Source of the DNA: Gammaproteobacteria bacterium
GTDB lineage: Bacteria > Pseudomonadota > Gammaproteobacteria > Pseudomonadales > Azotimanducaceae
Assembly: GCA_030428905.1 (NCBI GenBank)
Contig: JAUIED010000043.1
Coordinates: 1 to 32,108 of the forward strand
Length of the DNA: 32,108 bases
Direction of reading: 5' to 3'
This document shows positions 7,803 through 15,311 of the stretch, in pieces (positions within the stretch are counted from its first letter, which is position 1; each line of letters starts with the position of its first letter). Position numbers and translations under genes: made by a program. The notes below the pieces were generated by a model. It was not told the DNA's origin. It did no database searches and was given only the letters and a program-made list of their open reading frames with translations.

Positions 7803-8573
7803 TCAGCCGCCCAGTGCTGCGAGATATGCGACTACCGTCTCATGCAGTCCGCGATACAGCGCATCGCTGATAAGGGCATGGCCGATGGAGACCTCGGCGA
7901 CGTCGCTGATGCGGCTGAACAGCGGTAGATTGACCAGGTCCAGGTCGTGGCCCGCGTTTACACCGAGGCCGAGCGACACCGCGAGCTCGGTGGCCCCTCG
8001 ATAGCGTTCGAAGCTGGCCAAAGCTTCCTCTGATTGCACGCCGTGCTCGCGAACCGCGTCGGCGAAAGGCCCGGTGTAGAGCTCAATGCGATCGGTGCCG
8101 ATGTCCCGGGCGAGCTGAATCTGCTCCGGGTCTGGGTCCATGAACAGTGACACGCGGGCACCTGACGCCTGGTAGGCGCGGATCTTCGCCGTCAAGGCGG
8201 TGTTGTCACCTGTGAGGTCGAACCCGTGGTCGCTGGTGAGCTGTTCGTCGCTGTCCGGTACCAGCGTCGCCTGCGCGGGGCGCGCTGCGTCGATGAGGGC
8301 GTCGAAGCCGGGATAGCCATTGGCGGTTGGCCCGGCGAACGGGTTGCCTTCGATGTTGAATTCGATGCCCGGGTAGTCGGTGCGCAACATGTGCGCCAGC
8401 GCATGCACATCCTCCGGGCGGATGTGACGTTGATCTGGTCGCGGGTGCACGGTGATGCCATGCGCACCGGCGGCCAACACCGTGCGCGCGGCTTCGAGCA
8501 CATCCGGATTGCCGCCGCCGCGGGCGTTGCGCAGCGCCGCCACCTTGTTGAGGTTGACGCTCAGTACCGTCAT
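7803..8573 (-). CDS. pdxJ: Pyridoxine 5'-phosphate synthase
   Basis: PdxJ condenses 3-amino-2-oxopropyl phosphate (from the SerC/PdxA route) with 1-deoxyxylulose 5-phosphate to make pyridoxine phosphate. The 256-residue TIM barrel contains L-R-N-A-R-G, G-I-T-V-H, R-H-I, V-N-A-G-H-D-L and I-G-H-A-L-I near the C-terminus. The N-terminal motif is V-N-L-N-K-V-A rather than the V-N-I-D-H-I-A of E. coli, and F-N-I-E-G-N-P replaces the enterobacterial N-L-E-M segment. This resembles the sequence subtype I associate with Bacteroidetes. The gene sits 7 bp downstream of the YgiM-like gene, not in the common recO-pdxJ-acpS context. serC, which supplies the same pathway, is elsewhere in this window. Confidence 0.93.
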   Translation of the reverse strand: MTVLSVNLNKVAALRNARGGGNPDVLEAARTVLAAGAHGITVHPRPDQRHIRPEDVHALAHMLRTDYPGIEFNIEGNPFAGPTANGYPGFDALIDAARPAQATLVPDSDEQLTSDHGFDLTGDNTALTAKIRAYQASGARVSLFMDPDPEQIQLARDIGTDRIELYTGPFADAVREHGVQSEEALASFERYRGATELAVSLGLGVNAGHDLDLVNLPLFSRISDVAEVSIGHALISDALYRGLHETVVAYLAALGG

Positions 8574-8580
8574 GCGCCGA

Positions 8581-9237
8581 TCAGCTCCAGGCGCTCTTGC
8601 GGGGCCGCGACTTGATCAGCACGCCCAGTACCAGGCCGGTAAAGATCAGCCCGGCGCCCATCAGCAACCATTGCCGCTGCAGGTTTTCCGCCAGCCGCTG
8701 CCGCTCCGCAGCCAGGTCTTCCAACTCGTCGCGCAGGCGGTCGTTGAGCTCGGAGAGGCGCTTTTTCTCTTCGAACACCTGCACCGCGTTGCTGCTGATC
8801 TCTTTGATCTCGGCAAGCTCGGTCTGCGCGCTGTTGAGCCGACTTTCCAGGTCACCTGCGCGCGCGGTGGCTTCATCCAGGTCATTCATGAGCTGAAAAG
8901 ACTTCTGATCACCGCTCTGTGCCAGGTCTTCCAGCCGGGCGATCTTGCGTTCCGCCGCGACCAGGCGATCGGCAGCGCTCGGAATGGCGGAGATGAAATC
9001 GCTCGGCACCCAGCCTTCAGAGCCGCGATCGGTACGCACCTGGGTGAAGTTGTTCTCCTGGCCGAGCACATCGACTTTCGTGCCGGCGGGCAGAAAGTTG
9101 ATGATGCGGTGCTGATTGGAGGCACCGCTGCGCATCTCCGCGCGCAGCTCGTCGGTGATGTATTCCGCCGTTGCTGCCGGGCTCAGCAGGCAGGCGGTAA
9201 GAAAGGTGAGAGCGGCTCTAAGCACGGTCTTCGGCAC
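8581..9237 (-). CDS. YgiM-like SH3-domain membrane protein
   Basis: The 218-residue protein has a signal peptide (residues 1-24, ending A-T-A-E), a bacterial SH3 domain (about 25-88, with R-S-G-A and G-S-E-G-W-V), and a long coiled coil (about 90-185, rich in A/E/L/R). A single C-terminal membrane helix (about 190-208) ends in a short basic tail. This is the architecture of the E. coli YgiM / TIGR04211 family; its biochemical role is not established. Translation starts at a GTG (9235-9237) preceded by AGGAG at good spacing. That site lies inside the end of yciB, which overlaps by 20 bp, so the pair is likely translationally coupled. The topology places the SH3 domain and coiled coil in the periplasm with the tail in the inner membrane. 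Confidence 0.88.
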   Translation of the reverse strand: MPKTVLRAALTFLTACLLSPAATAEYITDELRAEMRSGASNQHRIINFLPAGTKVDVLGQENNFTQVRTDRGSEGWVPSDFISAIPSAADRLVAAERKIARLEDLAQSGDQKSFQLMNDLDEATARAGDLESRLNSAQTELAEIKEISSNAVQVFEEKKRLSELNDRLRDELEDLAAERQRLAENLQRQWLLMGAGLIFTGLVLGVLIKSRPRKSAWS

Positions 9238-9805
9238 GCGATTGCTCCTGGGGTTTGTCCGGCTCCTCGAGCACGCCGAGCCGGTGCAGGTAAAGGACGG
9301 TGATCACGATGTAGATCAAGGTGATTGCGAAGCCACCAATCAGCTTATAGCTCACCCAGAAATCCATGGAGAAATTGTAGGCCACCAGTAGATTAAGGGC
9401 GCCGGCGATGAAGAAGCCCAGCGCCCATCCGTAGTTCAGCCGCTTCCAGACGGCATCGGGCAGGCGCATCTGGCCGCCGAGCATTTTTTGCAGCAGGTTG
9501 ACGTTGGCAATGAGCGGGGCCAGCAGCAGCGCGGCGGACAATGCCCAGTTGACGATGGTGGGCTTCCACTGGATGAACAGCGCATCGCGCAGCAGCAGCG
9601 TGGCGCCGCCCAGCAGGATGCTCGCCCAGAAGGTGAATTTGAGCTGGCCGGTGATCGGCTTGCCAAGCACTCGAAAGGCGAGCATCTGCAGTGTCACACC
9701 CGCCATCAGCGCGCCGGTAGCCCAGAAAATGTTGTCCGGCGCGTCCATTGCGAAGAACACCGCCGCGAAAAGCGCAATGGGTAGAAAGTCCAGCAGCTGA
9801 TTCAT
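9218..9805 (-). CDS. yciB: Inner membrane septation protein A family (YciB)
   Basis: This 195-residue integral membrane protein has about five hydrophobic helices. It begins M-N-Q-L-L-D-F-L-P-I, a typical YciB/IspZ start. W-K-P-T-I-V-N-W, V-W-K-R-L-N-Y-G-W and F-W-V-S-Y-K are conserved family segments. YciB proteins are linked to cell-envelope synthesis and septation in E. coli and Shigella; the biochemical activity is unknown. The start was placed at 9805 because the in-frame extension to 9976 encodes Arg/Cys-rich sequence that overlaps the divergent yciO. The polar C-terminal tail (E-E-P-D-K-P-Q-E-Q-S) is longer than in E. coli. It heads the minus-strand run toward ygiM-like and pdxJ. Confidence 0.92.
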   Translation of the reverse strand: MNQLLDFLPIALFAAVFFAMDAPDNIFWATGALMAGVTLQMLAFRVLGKPITGQLKFTFWASILLGGATLLLRDALFIQWKPTIVNWALSAALLLAPLIANVNLLQKMLGGQMRLPDAVWKRLNYGWALGFFIAGALNLLVAYNFSMDFWVSYKLIGGFAITLIYIVITVLYLHRLGVLEEPDKPQEQSRAEDRA

Positions 9806-9908
9806 GCGAAAGCCGAGGTTGAGGCCGGTCGGGGCGCAGATGATAATCGCCGCCGTCTTTCGCGTCACCCGACCCCGTCGCCTGGCGCAGCCAACCCGGA
9901 CCGTCTCG

Positions 9909-10517
9909 ATGAGCCAGTATTTCGAGGTGCATCCCACGCACCCGCAGCAGCGACTACTGTTCCGCGCCGCCGACATTCTGCGTCAGGGCGGGGTTATCGC
10001 TTATCCAACCGACACCACCTATGCATTGGGCTGGCACCTGGGCGACAAGTCTGCGCTCGAGCGCGTGCAAAAGCTCCGGCGCCTGGACAAGCTGCATCTG
10101 ATGACGCTGGTGTGCAAGGATCTGAGCGATCTGGCCACCTACGCGCGGGTGGACAACAGCCAGTTCCGCACGCTGAAGAACTATCTGCCGGGGCCATTTA
10201 CCTTTGTGCTGAGTGCCAGTCGAGACGTACCGCGCCGGGTAGTGCACCCCAAGCGCCGCACCATCGGCCTGCGGGTGCCGGACCATGCCATCGTGCAGGG
10301 GCTGATCGAAAGTCTGGGCGAGGCCATGATGTCTACCACGCTGCGCCTGCCGGGCGCGGCGTTGCCGATGACCGATCCTCTGGACATTCGCGACGCGCTG
10401 GAGCACCAGGTCGACCTCGTCATCGACGGCGGCCATTGTGGTGTGGAGCAGACCACGGTGGTGGATCTGACCACGGATGTGCCGGAAGTGGTGCGCCAGG
10501 GTATCGGATTGCTTTAG
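9909..10517 (+). CDS. yciO: YrdC/Sua5-family protein YciO
   Basis: The 202-residue protein follows the E. coli YciO pattern closely: M-S-Q-Y-F at the start, N/H-P-Q-Q-R-L, G-G-V-I-A-Y-P-T-D-T, K-x-R-R-L, L-P-G-P-F-T-F-V-L, R-R-x-I-G-L-R-V-P and a final T-T-V-V-D-L-T-x-D-x-P-E-V-V-R-x-G. YrdC/Sua5 relatives make threonylcarbamoyl-AMP for the t6A modification of tRNA. YciO itself is a paralogue whose main role is less certain, so that function is tentative. The start at 9909 was chosen over the in-frame ATG at 9804, which would overlap the divergent yciB. It is the first gene of a plus-strand run with trpS, scpA, scpB and rluB. Confidence 0.92.
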   Translation: MSQYFEVHPTHPQQRLLFRAADILRQGGVIAYPTDTTYALGWHLGDKSALERVQKLRRLDKLHLMTLVCKDLSDLATYARVDNSQFRTLKNYLPGPFTFVLSASRDVPRRVVHPKRRTIGLRVPDHAIVQGLIESLGEAMMSTTLRLPGAALPMTDPLDIRDALEHQVDLVIDGGHCGVEQTTVVDLTTDVPEVVRQGIGLL

Positions 10518-10535
10518 GGGCCGAGTAGTCGGCGG

Positions 10536-10561
10536 TATACTCCGCCAATCTCGCAGATTGG
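10536..10561 (+). promoter_or_regulatory. Putative trpS promoter -10 and overlapping leader hairpins
   Basis: TATACT at 10536-10541 fits a -10 box; a convincing -35 is missing (TTTAGG at 10513-10518 has 17-bp spacing). TATACT is the loop of a GGCGG (10531-10535) / CCGCC (10542-10546) hairpin. That hairpin shares two bases with a second one, CCAATCT (10545-10551) / AGATTGG (10555-10561), so the two RNA folds would compete if both were transcribed. The second hairpin ends 8 bases before the TTG start of trpS. Confidence 0.35.
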
Positions 10562-10569
10562 ACCGCTCG

Positions 10570-11784
10570 TTGAGCAGTAACGACTCCGACACTCGTGTGG
10601 TGTCCGGCATGCGGCCCACGGGCCGTCTTCATCTCGGCCAGTATCATGGGGTGCTGAAAAACTGGGTGCAGCTTCAGCACGAGTATGAGTGCTACTTCTT
10701 CGTGGCCGACTGGCACGCGCTGACCACCGGCTACGAAGACACGTCGCAAATCGAACAGCACACCTTCGATATGGTGGTGGACTGGCTGGCGGCCGGTCTG
10801 AATCCGGGCTCGGCGACCTTGTTTCAGCAGTCCCGTGTGCCCGAACATGCAGAGCTGCATCTGCTGCTGTCCATGATCACGCCGCTGCCGTGGCTTGAGC
10901 GCATGCCCACCTACAAAGACCAACTGCAGAAGCTCAACGACCGCGACCTGTCTACCTACGGATTTCTCGGCTACCCGCTACTGCAGGCGGCCGACATCCT
11001 CATCTACCGTGCCGGGCACGTGCCCGTCGGTGCCGATCAGGTAGTTCATGTGGAGCTCACCCGCGACGTGGCGCGGCGCTTCAACCATGTCTTTGGCCGG
11101 GAACCGGACTTCGAGCAGCAGGCTGAGGCTGCGCTGCAGAAGATGGGTAAAAAGGCGGCGCGGCTGTATAGCGAGTGCCGGCGTGCCTACGTGGAGCAGG
11201 GCGATGCGCAAGCCCTGGAACGCGCCCGTGCGTTGCTCGCAAGCCAGCAGAATCTCTCCATCGGCGATTCCGAGCGCTTGTATGGCTACCTCGAGGGCGG
11301 CGGCCGCATCATCCTTCCGGAGCCGCAGTCGATTATTAACGCCGCGGCGAAAGTGCCTGGCCTCGACGGTGAGAAGATGTCCAAGTCCTACGGCAACACC
11401 ATCTCGCTGCGCGAAGCGCCGGAGGTGGTGGAAGAAAAAGTGCGCACCATGAAGACCGACCCGGCGCGGGTACGGCGCAACGACCCTGGCGAGCCAGAGA
11501 ATTGCCCGGTGTTTGCTTTGCATGAGCTCTACGCGTCCGATGACCTGCGTACCTGGGTCACTGAAGGCTGCCGCAGCGCGTCCATCGGCTGCATCGACTG
11601 CAAAAAGCCGCTGATTGATGCAATCAACGCAGAACAGGCGCAGATGCGTGCCCGCGCGGAGCCGTTCGAGAACGATCCGGACCTGGTGCACGCGGTGCTG
11701 CAGGAGGGCTCGGAACGGGCGCGCGACGAAGCGCGGGAAACGCTTGAGGATGTGCGCGCGGCGGTGGGGCTGGCGGGCCGATGA
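10570..11784 (+). CDS. trpS: Tryptophan--tRNA ligase
   Basis: This class I synthetase charges tRNA-Trp. Family motifs include S-G-M-R-P-T-G-R-L-H-L-G-Q at residues 12-24 (the HIGH equivalent H-L-G-Q), the G-A-D-Q segment, and K-M-S-K-S at 269-273. At 404 residues it is longer than the 334-residue E. coli enzyme because of an insertion of roughly 65 residues (F-G-R-E-P-D...L-P-E-P) before the KMSKS loop; such longer forms are common in beta- and gammaproteobacteria. The start is assigned to TTG at 10570, giving M-S-S-N-D-S-D-T-R just before the conserved region. No ATG lies suitably close and the Shine-Dalgarno is weak, so the start is the least certain part. scpA follows with overlap or very close spacing. 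Confidence 0.93.
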   Translation: MSSNDSDTRVVSGMRPTGRLHLGQYHGVLKNWVQLQHEYECYFFVADWHALTTGYEDTSQIEQHTFDMVVDWLAAGLNPGSATLFQQSRVPEHAELHLLLSMITPLPWLERMPTYKDQLQKLNDRDLSTYGFLGYPLLQAADILIYRAGHVPVGADQVVHVELTRDVARRFNHVFGREPDFEQQAEAALQKMGKKAARLYSECRRAYVEQGDAQALERARALLASQQNLSIGDSERLYGYLEGGGRIILPEPQSIINAAAKVPGLDGEKMSKSYGNTISLREAPEVVEEKVRTMKTDPARVRRNDPGEPENCPVFALHELYASDDLRTWVTEGCRSASIGCIDCKKPLIDAINAEQAQMRARAEPFENDPDLVHAVLQEGSERARDEARETLEDVRAAVGLAGR

Positions 11785-11798
11785 GCACAGGAGAAGCC

Positions 11799-12614
11799 AT
11801 GAGCTCGAGCACCCTGCAGGCAGCGCGGCAGGAAGATGCCAATACCATCGCGTTGGTGAGCGGCCGGCCGGTCAGAGAGCTGCCCACGGACCTCTATATT
11901 CCGCCTGAGGCTATGGAGGTTTTCCTCGAGACCTTCGAAGGGCCGCTGGATCTGTTGCTGTATCTGATCCGCCGGCAGAACCTCAACATCCTCGAAATCA
12001 ATGTCGCGCAGATCACCGCCCAGTACATGGAGTACATCGGCCTCATGCAGGCCCTGCAGCTGGAGCTCGTCGGCGAGTACCTGGTGATGGCGGCGCTGCT
12101 GGCGGAAATCAAATCCCGCATGCTGCTGCCGCGGCCGGTGAGTGAGGAGGAGGACGAAAACGATCCCCGGGCCGAGCTCATTCGCCGCCTGCAGGAATAC
12201 GAACAGATCAAAACCGCCGCGGAACGCATGGAGGAGCTGCCGCGTGCAGAACGCGACATTTTTCCGGTGCATCCGGAGCGGCCAGAGCTGGTGCGCGAAC
12301 AGGTGGAACCGGACGTCGACCTCAAGGAGATCCTGCTGGCGCTCGCCAAGGTGCTCAAGCGTGCCGACATGAATGCCAGCCACTCAGTGCAGATGGAGCC
12401 GTTGAGCGTACGAGAGCGCATGACCGATGTGCTGTCACGCGTGTCGGAAGCGACCGAGCACGTTCCGTTCATCAGCCTGTTTCGCCGTGCGGAAGGGCGC
12501 CTCGGCGTCATCGTGACGTTCCTCGCCATTATGGAGCTGGTGCGGGAGCGTCTGCTCGACGTGGTGCAGAACGAACCCTTTGCGCCGATCTACCTACGGC
12601 CCGTGACGGAGTAA
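11799..12614 (+). CDS. scpA: Segregation and condensation protein A (kleisin subunit)
   Basis: ScpA bridges the SMC ATPase and ScpB in the condensin-like complex that organises the chromosome. The family signature F-E-G-P-L-D-L-L-L-Y-L-I and the A-A-L-L-A-E-I-K-S-R-M-L-L-P segment in the N-terminal half are intact. The C-terminal winged helix contains V-T-F-L-A-I-M-E-L-V. Length is 271 residues with the start at 11799, where AGGAG is well placed. An in-frame ATG at 11781 overlaps the trpS stop (ATGA) and would add six residues; both starts are possible. scpB follows with a 5-base gap. The trpS-scpA-scpB-rluB order is common in gammaproteobacteria and supports one transcript. Confidence 0.95.
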   Translation: MSSSTLQAARQEDANTIALVSGRPVRELPTDLYIPPEAMEVFLETFEGPLDLLLYLIRRQNLNILEINVAQITAQYMEYIGLMQALQLELVGEYLVMAALLAEIKSRMLLPRPVSEEEDENDPRAELIRRLQEYEQIKTAAERMEELPRAERDIFPVHPERPELVREQVEPDVDLKEILLALAKVLKRADMNASHSVQMEPLSVRERMTDVLSRVSEATEHVPFISLFRRAEGRLGVIVTFLAIMELVRERLLDVVQNEPFAPIYLRPVTE

Positions 12615-12619
12615 TTTCG

Positions 12620-13465
12620 ATGGATCTCGACAAGATCAAGAGCATTCTTGAGGCGGCGCTCATGGCGGCAGACGAGCCGCTGACCACCGATCGTCTGGTC
12701 AAACTGTTCAAGCGCGGCGAGGTGCCCTTGGATGAGCTGCGTGAGGCCGTCAAAGAGGCGTTGACCGTTCTGGACGAGGAGTGTGAGGGGCGCGGCTACG
12801 AGCTCAAGCGCGTGGCGTCAGGCTACCGCTACCAGGTGCGTCAGGAATATTCCGAATGGGTCAGCCGCCTGTGGGAGGAGAAACCACCACGCTATTCCCG
12901 GGCGCTGATGGAAACCCTGGCCCTCATCGTCTACAAGCAGCCGGTTACGCGCGGCGACGTGGAGCAGGTGCGCGGCGTGGCCGTGAGCCAGAACATCCTG
13001 CGCACGCTGCTCGAACGCGGTTGGATCCGCGTGGTCGGTACCCGGGATGTGCCCGGCAAGCCGGCCATGTACGGCACCACGAAGGCGTTTCTTGATTACT
13101 TCAACCTCAAATCCCTGAGCGAGCTGCCGCCATTGGATGAAATCCGCAGCATGCTGGGTGAAGAGCCGTCCCTGGACGAAGACGACCAGCCGGAGCAAAA
13201 AGCGTTGCCGGAACTCGACGAGAACGGTGACCCCGTCATCGCCGAAGAGGACGGCGTTGATGACGACAGCTTTGATGACGACGGCTTTGATGCAGAAGCA
13301 ACGGCGGTCGAGGTGCGAGTGGAAGTCGACGTGATCGAGGCACACGAGGAGATGCCTGCAGATGCTGTGGAAGAAACGACAGGGGATGGCGCTGAGGTGT
13401 CCAACGAGGAAGCGCACCCGGAGCATCTTGCCAAGGTCGTACAGCTCCCCACCCAGAGCGGCTGA
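12620..13465 (+). CDS. scpB: Segregation and condensation protein B
   Basis: ScpB is the winged-helix partner of ScpA and SMC in chromosome condensation. The first about 185 residues are the ScpB core: E-A-A-L-M-A-A-D-E-P-L, S-R-A-L-M-E-T-L-A-L-I-V-Y-K-Q-P-V-T-R and E-x-V-R-G-V, then G-T-T-K-x-F-L-D-Y-F-N-L near 153-166. The remaining about 95 residues form an acidic, probably disordered tail. It includes a short tandem repeat V-D-D-D-S / F-D-D-D-G / F-D-A-E-A encoded by 15-bp units at 13256-13300. The protein (281 residues) is longer than minimal ScpB because of this tail. rluB begins three bases after its stop. Confidence 0.95.
   Translation: MDLDKIKSILEAALMAADEPLTTDRLVKLFKRGEVPLDELREAVKEALTVLDEECEGRGYELKRVASGYRYQVRQEYSEWVSRLWEEKPPRYSRALMETLALIVYKQPVTRGDVEQVRGVAVSQNILRTLLERGWIRVVGTRDVPGKPAMYGTTKAFLDYFNLKSLSELPPLDEIRSMLGEEPSLDEDDQPEQKALPELDENGDPVIAEEDGVDDDSFDDDGFDAEATAVEVRVEVDVIEAHEEMPADAVEETTGDGAEVSNEEAHPEHLAKVVQLPTQSG
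13256..13300 (+). repeat. Short tandem repeat of 15-bp units in the scpB acidic tail
   Basis: Units starting at 13256, 13271 and 13286 share the core T-T-G-A-T-G; the first two differ at only two of 15 positions and the third has diverged. The reading frame is kept because the unit length is a multiple of three, so copy-number change would only lengthen or shorten the Asp-rich tail. Confidence 0.6.
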
Positions 13466-13468
13466 ATC

Positions 13469-14326
13469 ATGTCCGAAGGCGGCGAGAAGCTGCACAAGGT
13501 GCTCGCTGATCACGGGCTGGGTAGTCGTCGCGAAATGGAGCGCTGGATCACCGCGGGGCGCGTGAAAGTAGACGGCGAACCTGCACAGATTGGCCAACGC
13601 GTCAGTCCGGAGGCGCTCATCGAGGTGGACGGTAAGGCCGTGCGCCGGCGTCAGCAGGCGGAAATGACCCGTGTGCTGGTAATGAACAAAGCCGTAGGGC
13701 GCATCTGCTCGCGCCGCGACCCTGAAGGTCGGCCCACCGTCTTCGACGACCTGCCGCGCCTGCACAGCGGCCGTTGGGTTGCGGTGGGGCGCCTCGATGT
13801 GCAGACCAGCGGCCTGCTGCTGCTCACCAACGATGGTCGGCTGGCTAACAAGCTCATGCATCCGTCCACCGGCCTGGATCGTGAGTATGCGGTGCGGGTG
13901 GACGGCCAGCTATCCGAGGAAGACATCGACGCCCTGAAGGCCGGTGTGCTCATCGACGACGTGCTGTGTCGTTTCAGCGATCTTCAGCACTACGACGGTC
14001 GCGGCCGCAATCACTGGTATCACGCGGTGCTCCTGGAGGGGCGCAACCACGAGGTGCGAAACCTGTTTGCTGCGCTCGACCGCGCCGTGTCCCGCCTCAA
14101 GCGGGTGCGCTACGGGCCGGTAGCGCTGCCTTCCCACGTGCGCGAAGGCCGCACCGCGGAGATGTCGGCTGAGGATGTGAAAGCGCTCTGTGCACTGGTG
14201 GACGTGCCTTACGCGGCCCCGCCGAAGCAGAATCGCAAGGCCGCAGACGGCCCAAAGAAGCGGGCGTCGATGTTGCTGCCCTATCCGAAGCTGGGCCAGA
14301 GGGCCGCCCCTGAGAAAACTCAGTGA
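13469..14326 (+). CDS. rluB: 23S rRNA pseudouridine synthase B (RluB type)
   Basis: RluB makes pseudouridine at position 2605 (E. coli numbering) of 23S rRNA. The 285-residue protein has an N-terminal S4 RNA-binding domain (about 5-65, with L-H-K-V-L-A and S-R-R-E-M-E-R-W-I). The RluB/E/F-type catalytic motif G-R-L-D-V-Q-T-S-G-L-L-L-L-T-N-D carries the catalytic aspartate at residue 110, the same position as in E. coli RluB. R-x-Y-A-V-R-V and G-R-N-H-E-V-R-N-L-F are also conserved. The C-terminal tail is Lys/Arg-rich. RluB is preferred over RluE/F by context (next to scpB) and by the catalytic-site position. Its stop overlaps the end of the convergent GGDEF-like gene by 7 bp. Confidence 0.93.
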   Translation: MSEGGEKLHKVLADHGLGSRREMERWITAGRVKVDGEPAQIGQRVSPEALIEVDGKAVRRRQQAEMTRVLVMNKAVGRICSRRDPEGRPTVFDDLPRLHSGRWVAVGRLDVQTSGLLLLTNDGRLANKLMHPSTGLDREYAVRVDGQLSEEDIDALKAGVLIDDVLCRFSDLQHYDGRGRNHWYHAVLLEGRNHEVRNLFAALDRAVSRLKRVRYGPVALPSHVREGRTAEMSAEDVKALCALVDVPYAAPPKQNRKAADGPKKRASMLLPYPKLGQRAAPEKTQ

Positions 14327-15141
14327 ATAAGAATGTTGCGGGCGCCGTGCTGCACGGCTTCCGATAGCGCCGATCGCGCATCTGCCAGCACCGCTTCTGC
14401 CGAGGCGGCACCGCTGGTGGTGGAGATGCCAATGCTCACTGTGAGCAGCGACTGCACCTCCGGATCAGCGTAATGAATGGTGGTCACGAGCACTTCGACT
14501 TTAGCGGCAACCCGTTCCGCGCCTTCACGTGTGGTGCGGGGCAGCAGTACCGCCAGATGGTCGTCGTCGATCTGAAACACGCCGTCGGCTTCACGGAGCC
14601 CCGAGTTGAGCTGGCTGCGCAACTTCTCGATCAGGGCGTTGGCGACGTCTTCCCCGTGGTGCGTGCGAACATCGCAGAGTCCATCCAGTCGGATGAGCAC
14701 GAGGGCATCTTCCTGCCCCGCGCCGGTACGCTTCTGCGAGCCGGCATTGCTGCCAGCCTTGAGCGCGTGCACCGTGAGAGCATTGGTGAGCGCCGGTGCG
14801 GCGAGCGTCAGCAGATCTTCGAGTGTCTGCAGGTCCTCCGAGGAGAAGCGATGCCGCGAAGTCATGCGCACTTCGCCGCCTTTGTCGCCGTCGGCGCCAA
14901 ACTGCAGGTTGTAGCTCACACTGTGCAGGCCAGGCTCGCCGAACTGCAGATCCACCTCTGCAACCTCGTGCCGATAAGCCAGGTGGCAGGCCGGGGAGAG
15001 GGCAGTGGCCTGCGTGAAAATGCGCTCGATGAGCGCGCTGATCTCGAGTTCTTTGTGGAACGACTGCACCAGTGACAGCGCCACTTCTGCATCAAAGCTG
15101 GCCACGCTCGACTGTGCCCGTTCTTTGCGTCTTCCCATCAT
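14320..15141 (-). CDS. Degenerate GGDEF-domain protein
   Basis: The 273-residue protein (start taken at ATG 15141; ATG 15138 is equally possible, and the frame extends to 15252) has an N-terminal region of about 125 residues that may be GAF-like. A GGDEF-like domain occupies about 140-273. The GGDEF signature site reads D-D-D-H-L at 192-196, followed by the normal A-V-L-L-P, and the substrate-binding D-x-x-x-x-x-N-D segment is replaced by R-L-D-G-L-C-D-V. The later domain landmarks T-V-S-I-G-I-S and A-x-A-x-x-A-L are kept. It is therefore probably not an active diguanylate cyclase and may instead bind c-di-GMP or GTP or act as a scaffold. No membrane segment or signal peptide is present. It faces the SdpR-like regulator across a shared upstream region. 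Confidence 0.82.
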   Translation of the reverse strand: MMGRRKERAQSSVASFDAEVALSLVQSFHKELEISALIERIFTQATALSPACHLAYRHEVAEVDLQFGEPGLHSVSYNLQFGADGDKGGEVRMTSRHRFSSEDLQTLEDLLTLAAPALTNALTVHALKAGSNAGSQKRTGAGQEDALVLIRLDGLCDVRTHHGEDVANALIEKLRSQLNSGLREADGVFQIDDDHLAVLLPRTTREGAERVAAKVEVLVTTIHYADPEVQSLLTVSIGISTTSGAASAEAVLADARSALSEAVQHGARNILIH

Positions 15142-15256
15142 GACCTGCGGTTTCCCATACTGCCTGCGTTCTGCCTGGATGCTTGCGCATCTATAACTAC
15201 GTTGGAGCATAGCGAAACCCGGCGGCGCATTTTGGTATGCGGCTCTCATCACTGGG

Positions 15257-15285
15257 TTGACATATTTAGATAATTATCTAAATAT
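15257..15285 (+). promoter_or_regulatory. SdpR-like gene promoter with 24-bp palindromic operator
   Basis: A consensus -35 box TTGACA (15257-15262) touches a perfect 24-bp palindrome at 15262-15285 (half-site ATATTTAGATAA, then its complement). A -10-like TAAATA lies at 15279-15284 (16-bp spacing), so the palindrome fills the spacer and reaches the -10. A related partial half-site, ATATCTAAT, follows at 15282-15290. This is the classic layout for autorepression by the adjacent ArsR-type regulator. The site is AT-rich against a GC-rich background. Confidence 0.75.
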
Positions 15286-15311
15286 CTAATTCCCTGAACG
15301 AGGCAGTGATC

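Noticed and set aside
5768-7870. A 700-codon plus-strand ORF opposite the cyclophilin and gdhA genes
   Set aside because: Antisense shadow of two well-recognised genes, His/Val-rich and without family motifs.
10518-10569. trp attenuator or T-box in front of trpS
   Set aside because: No leader peptide with Trp codons, no T-tract terminator and no T-box core sequence are visible in the 52-bp gap.
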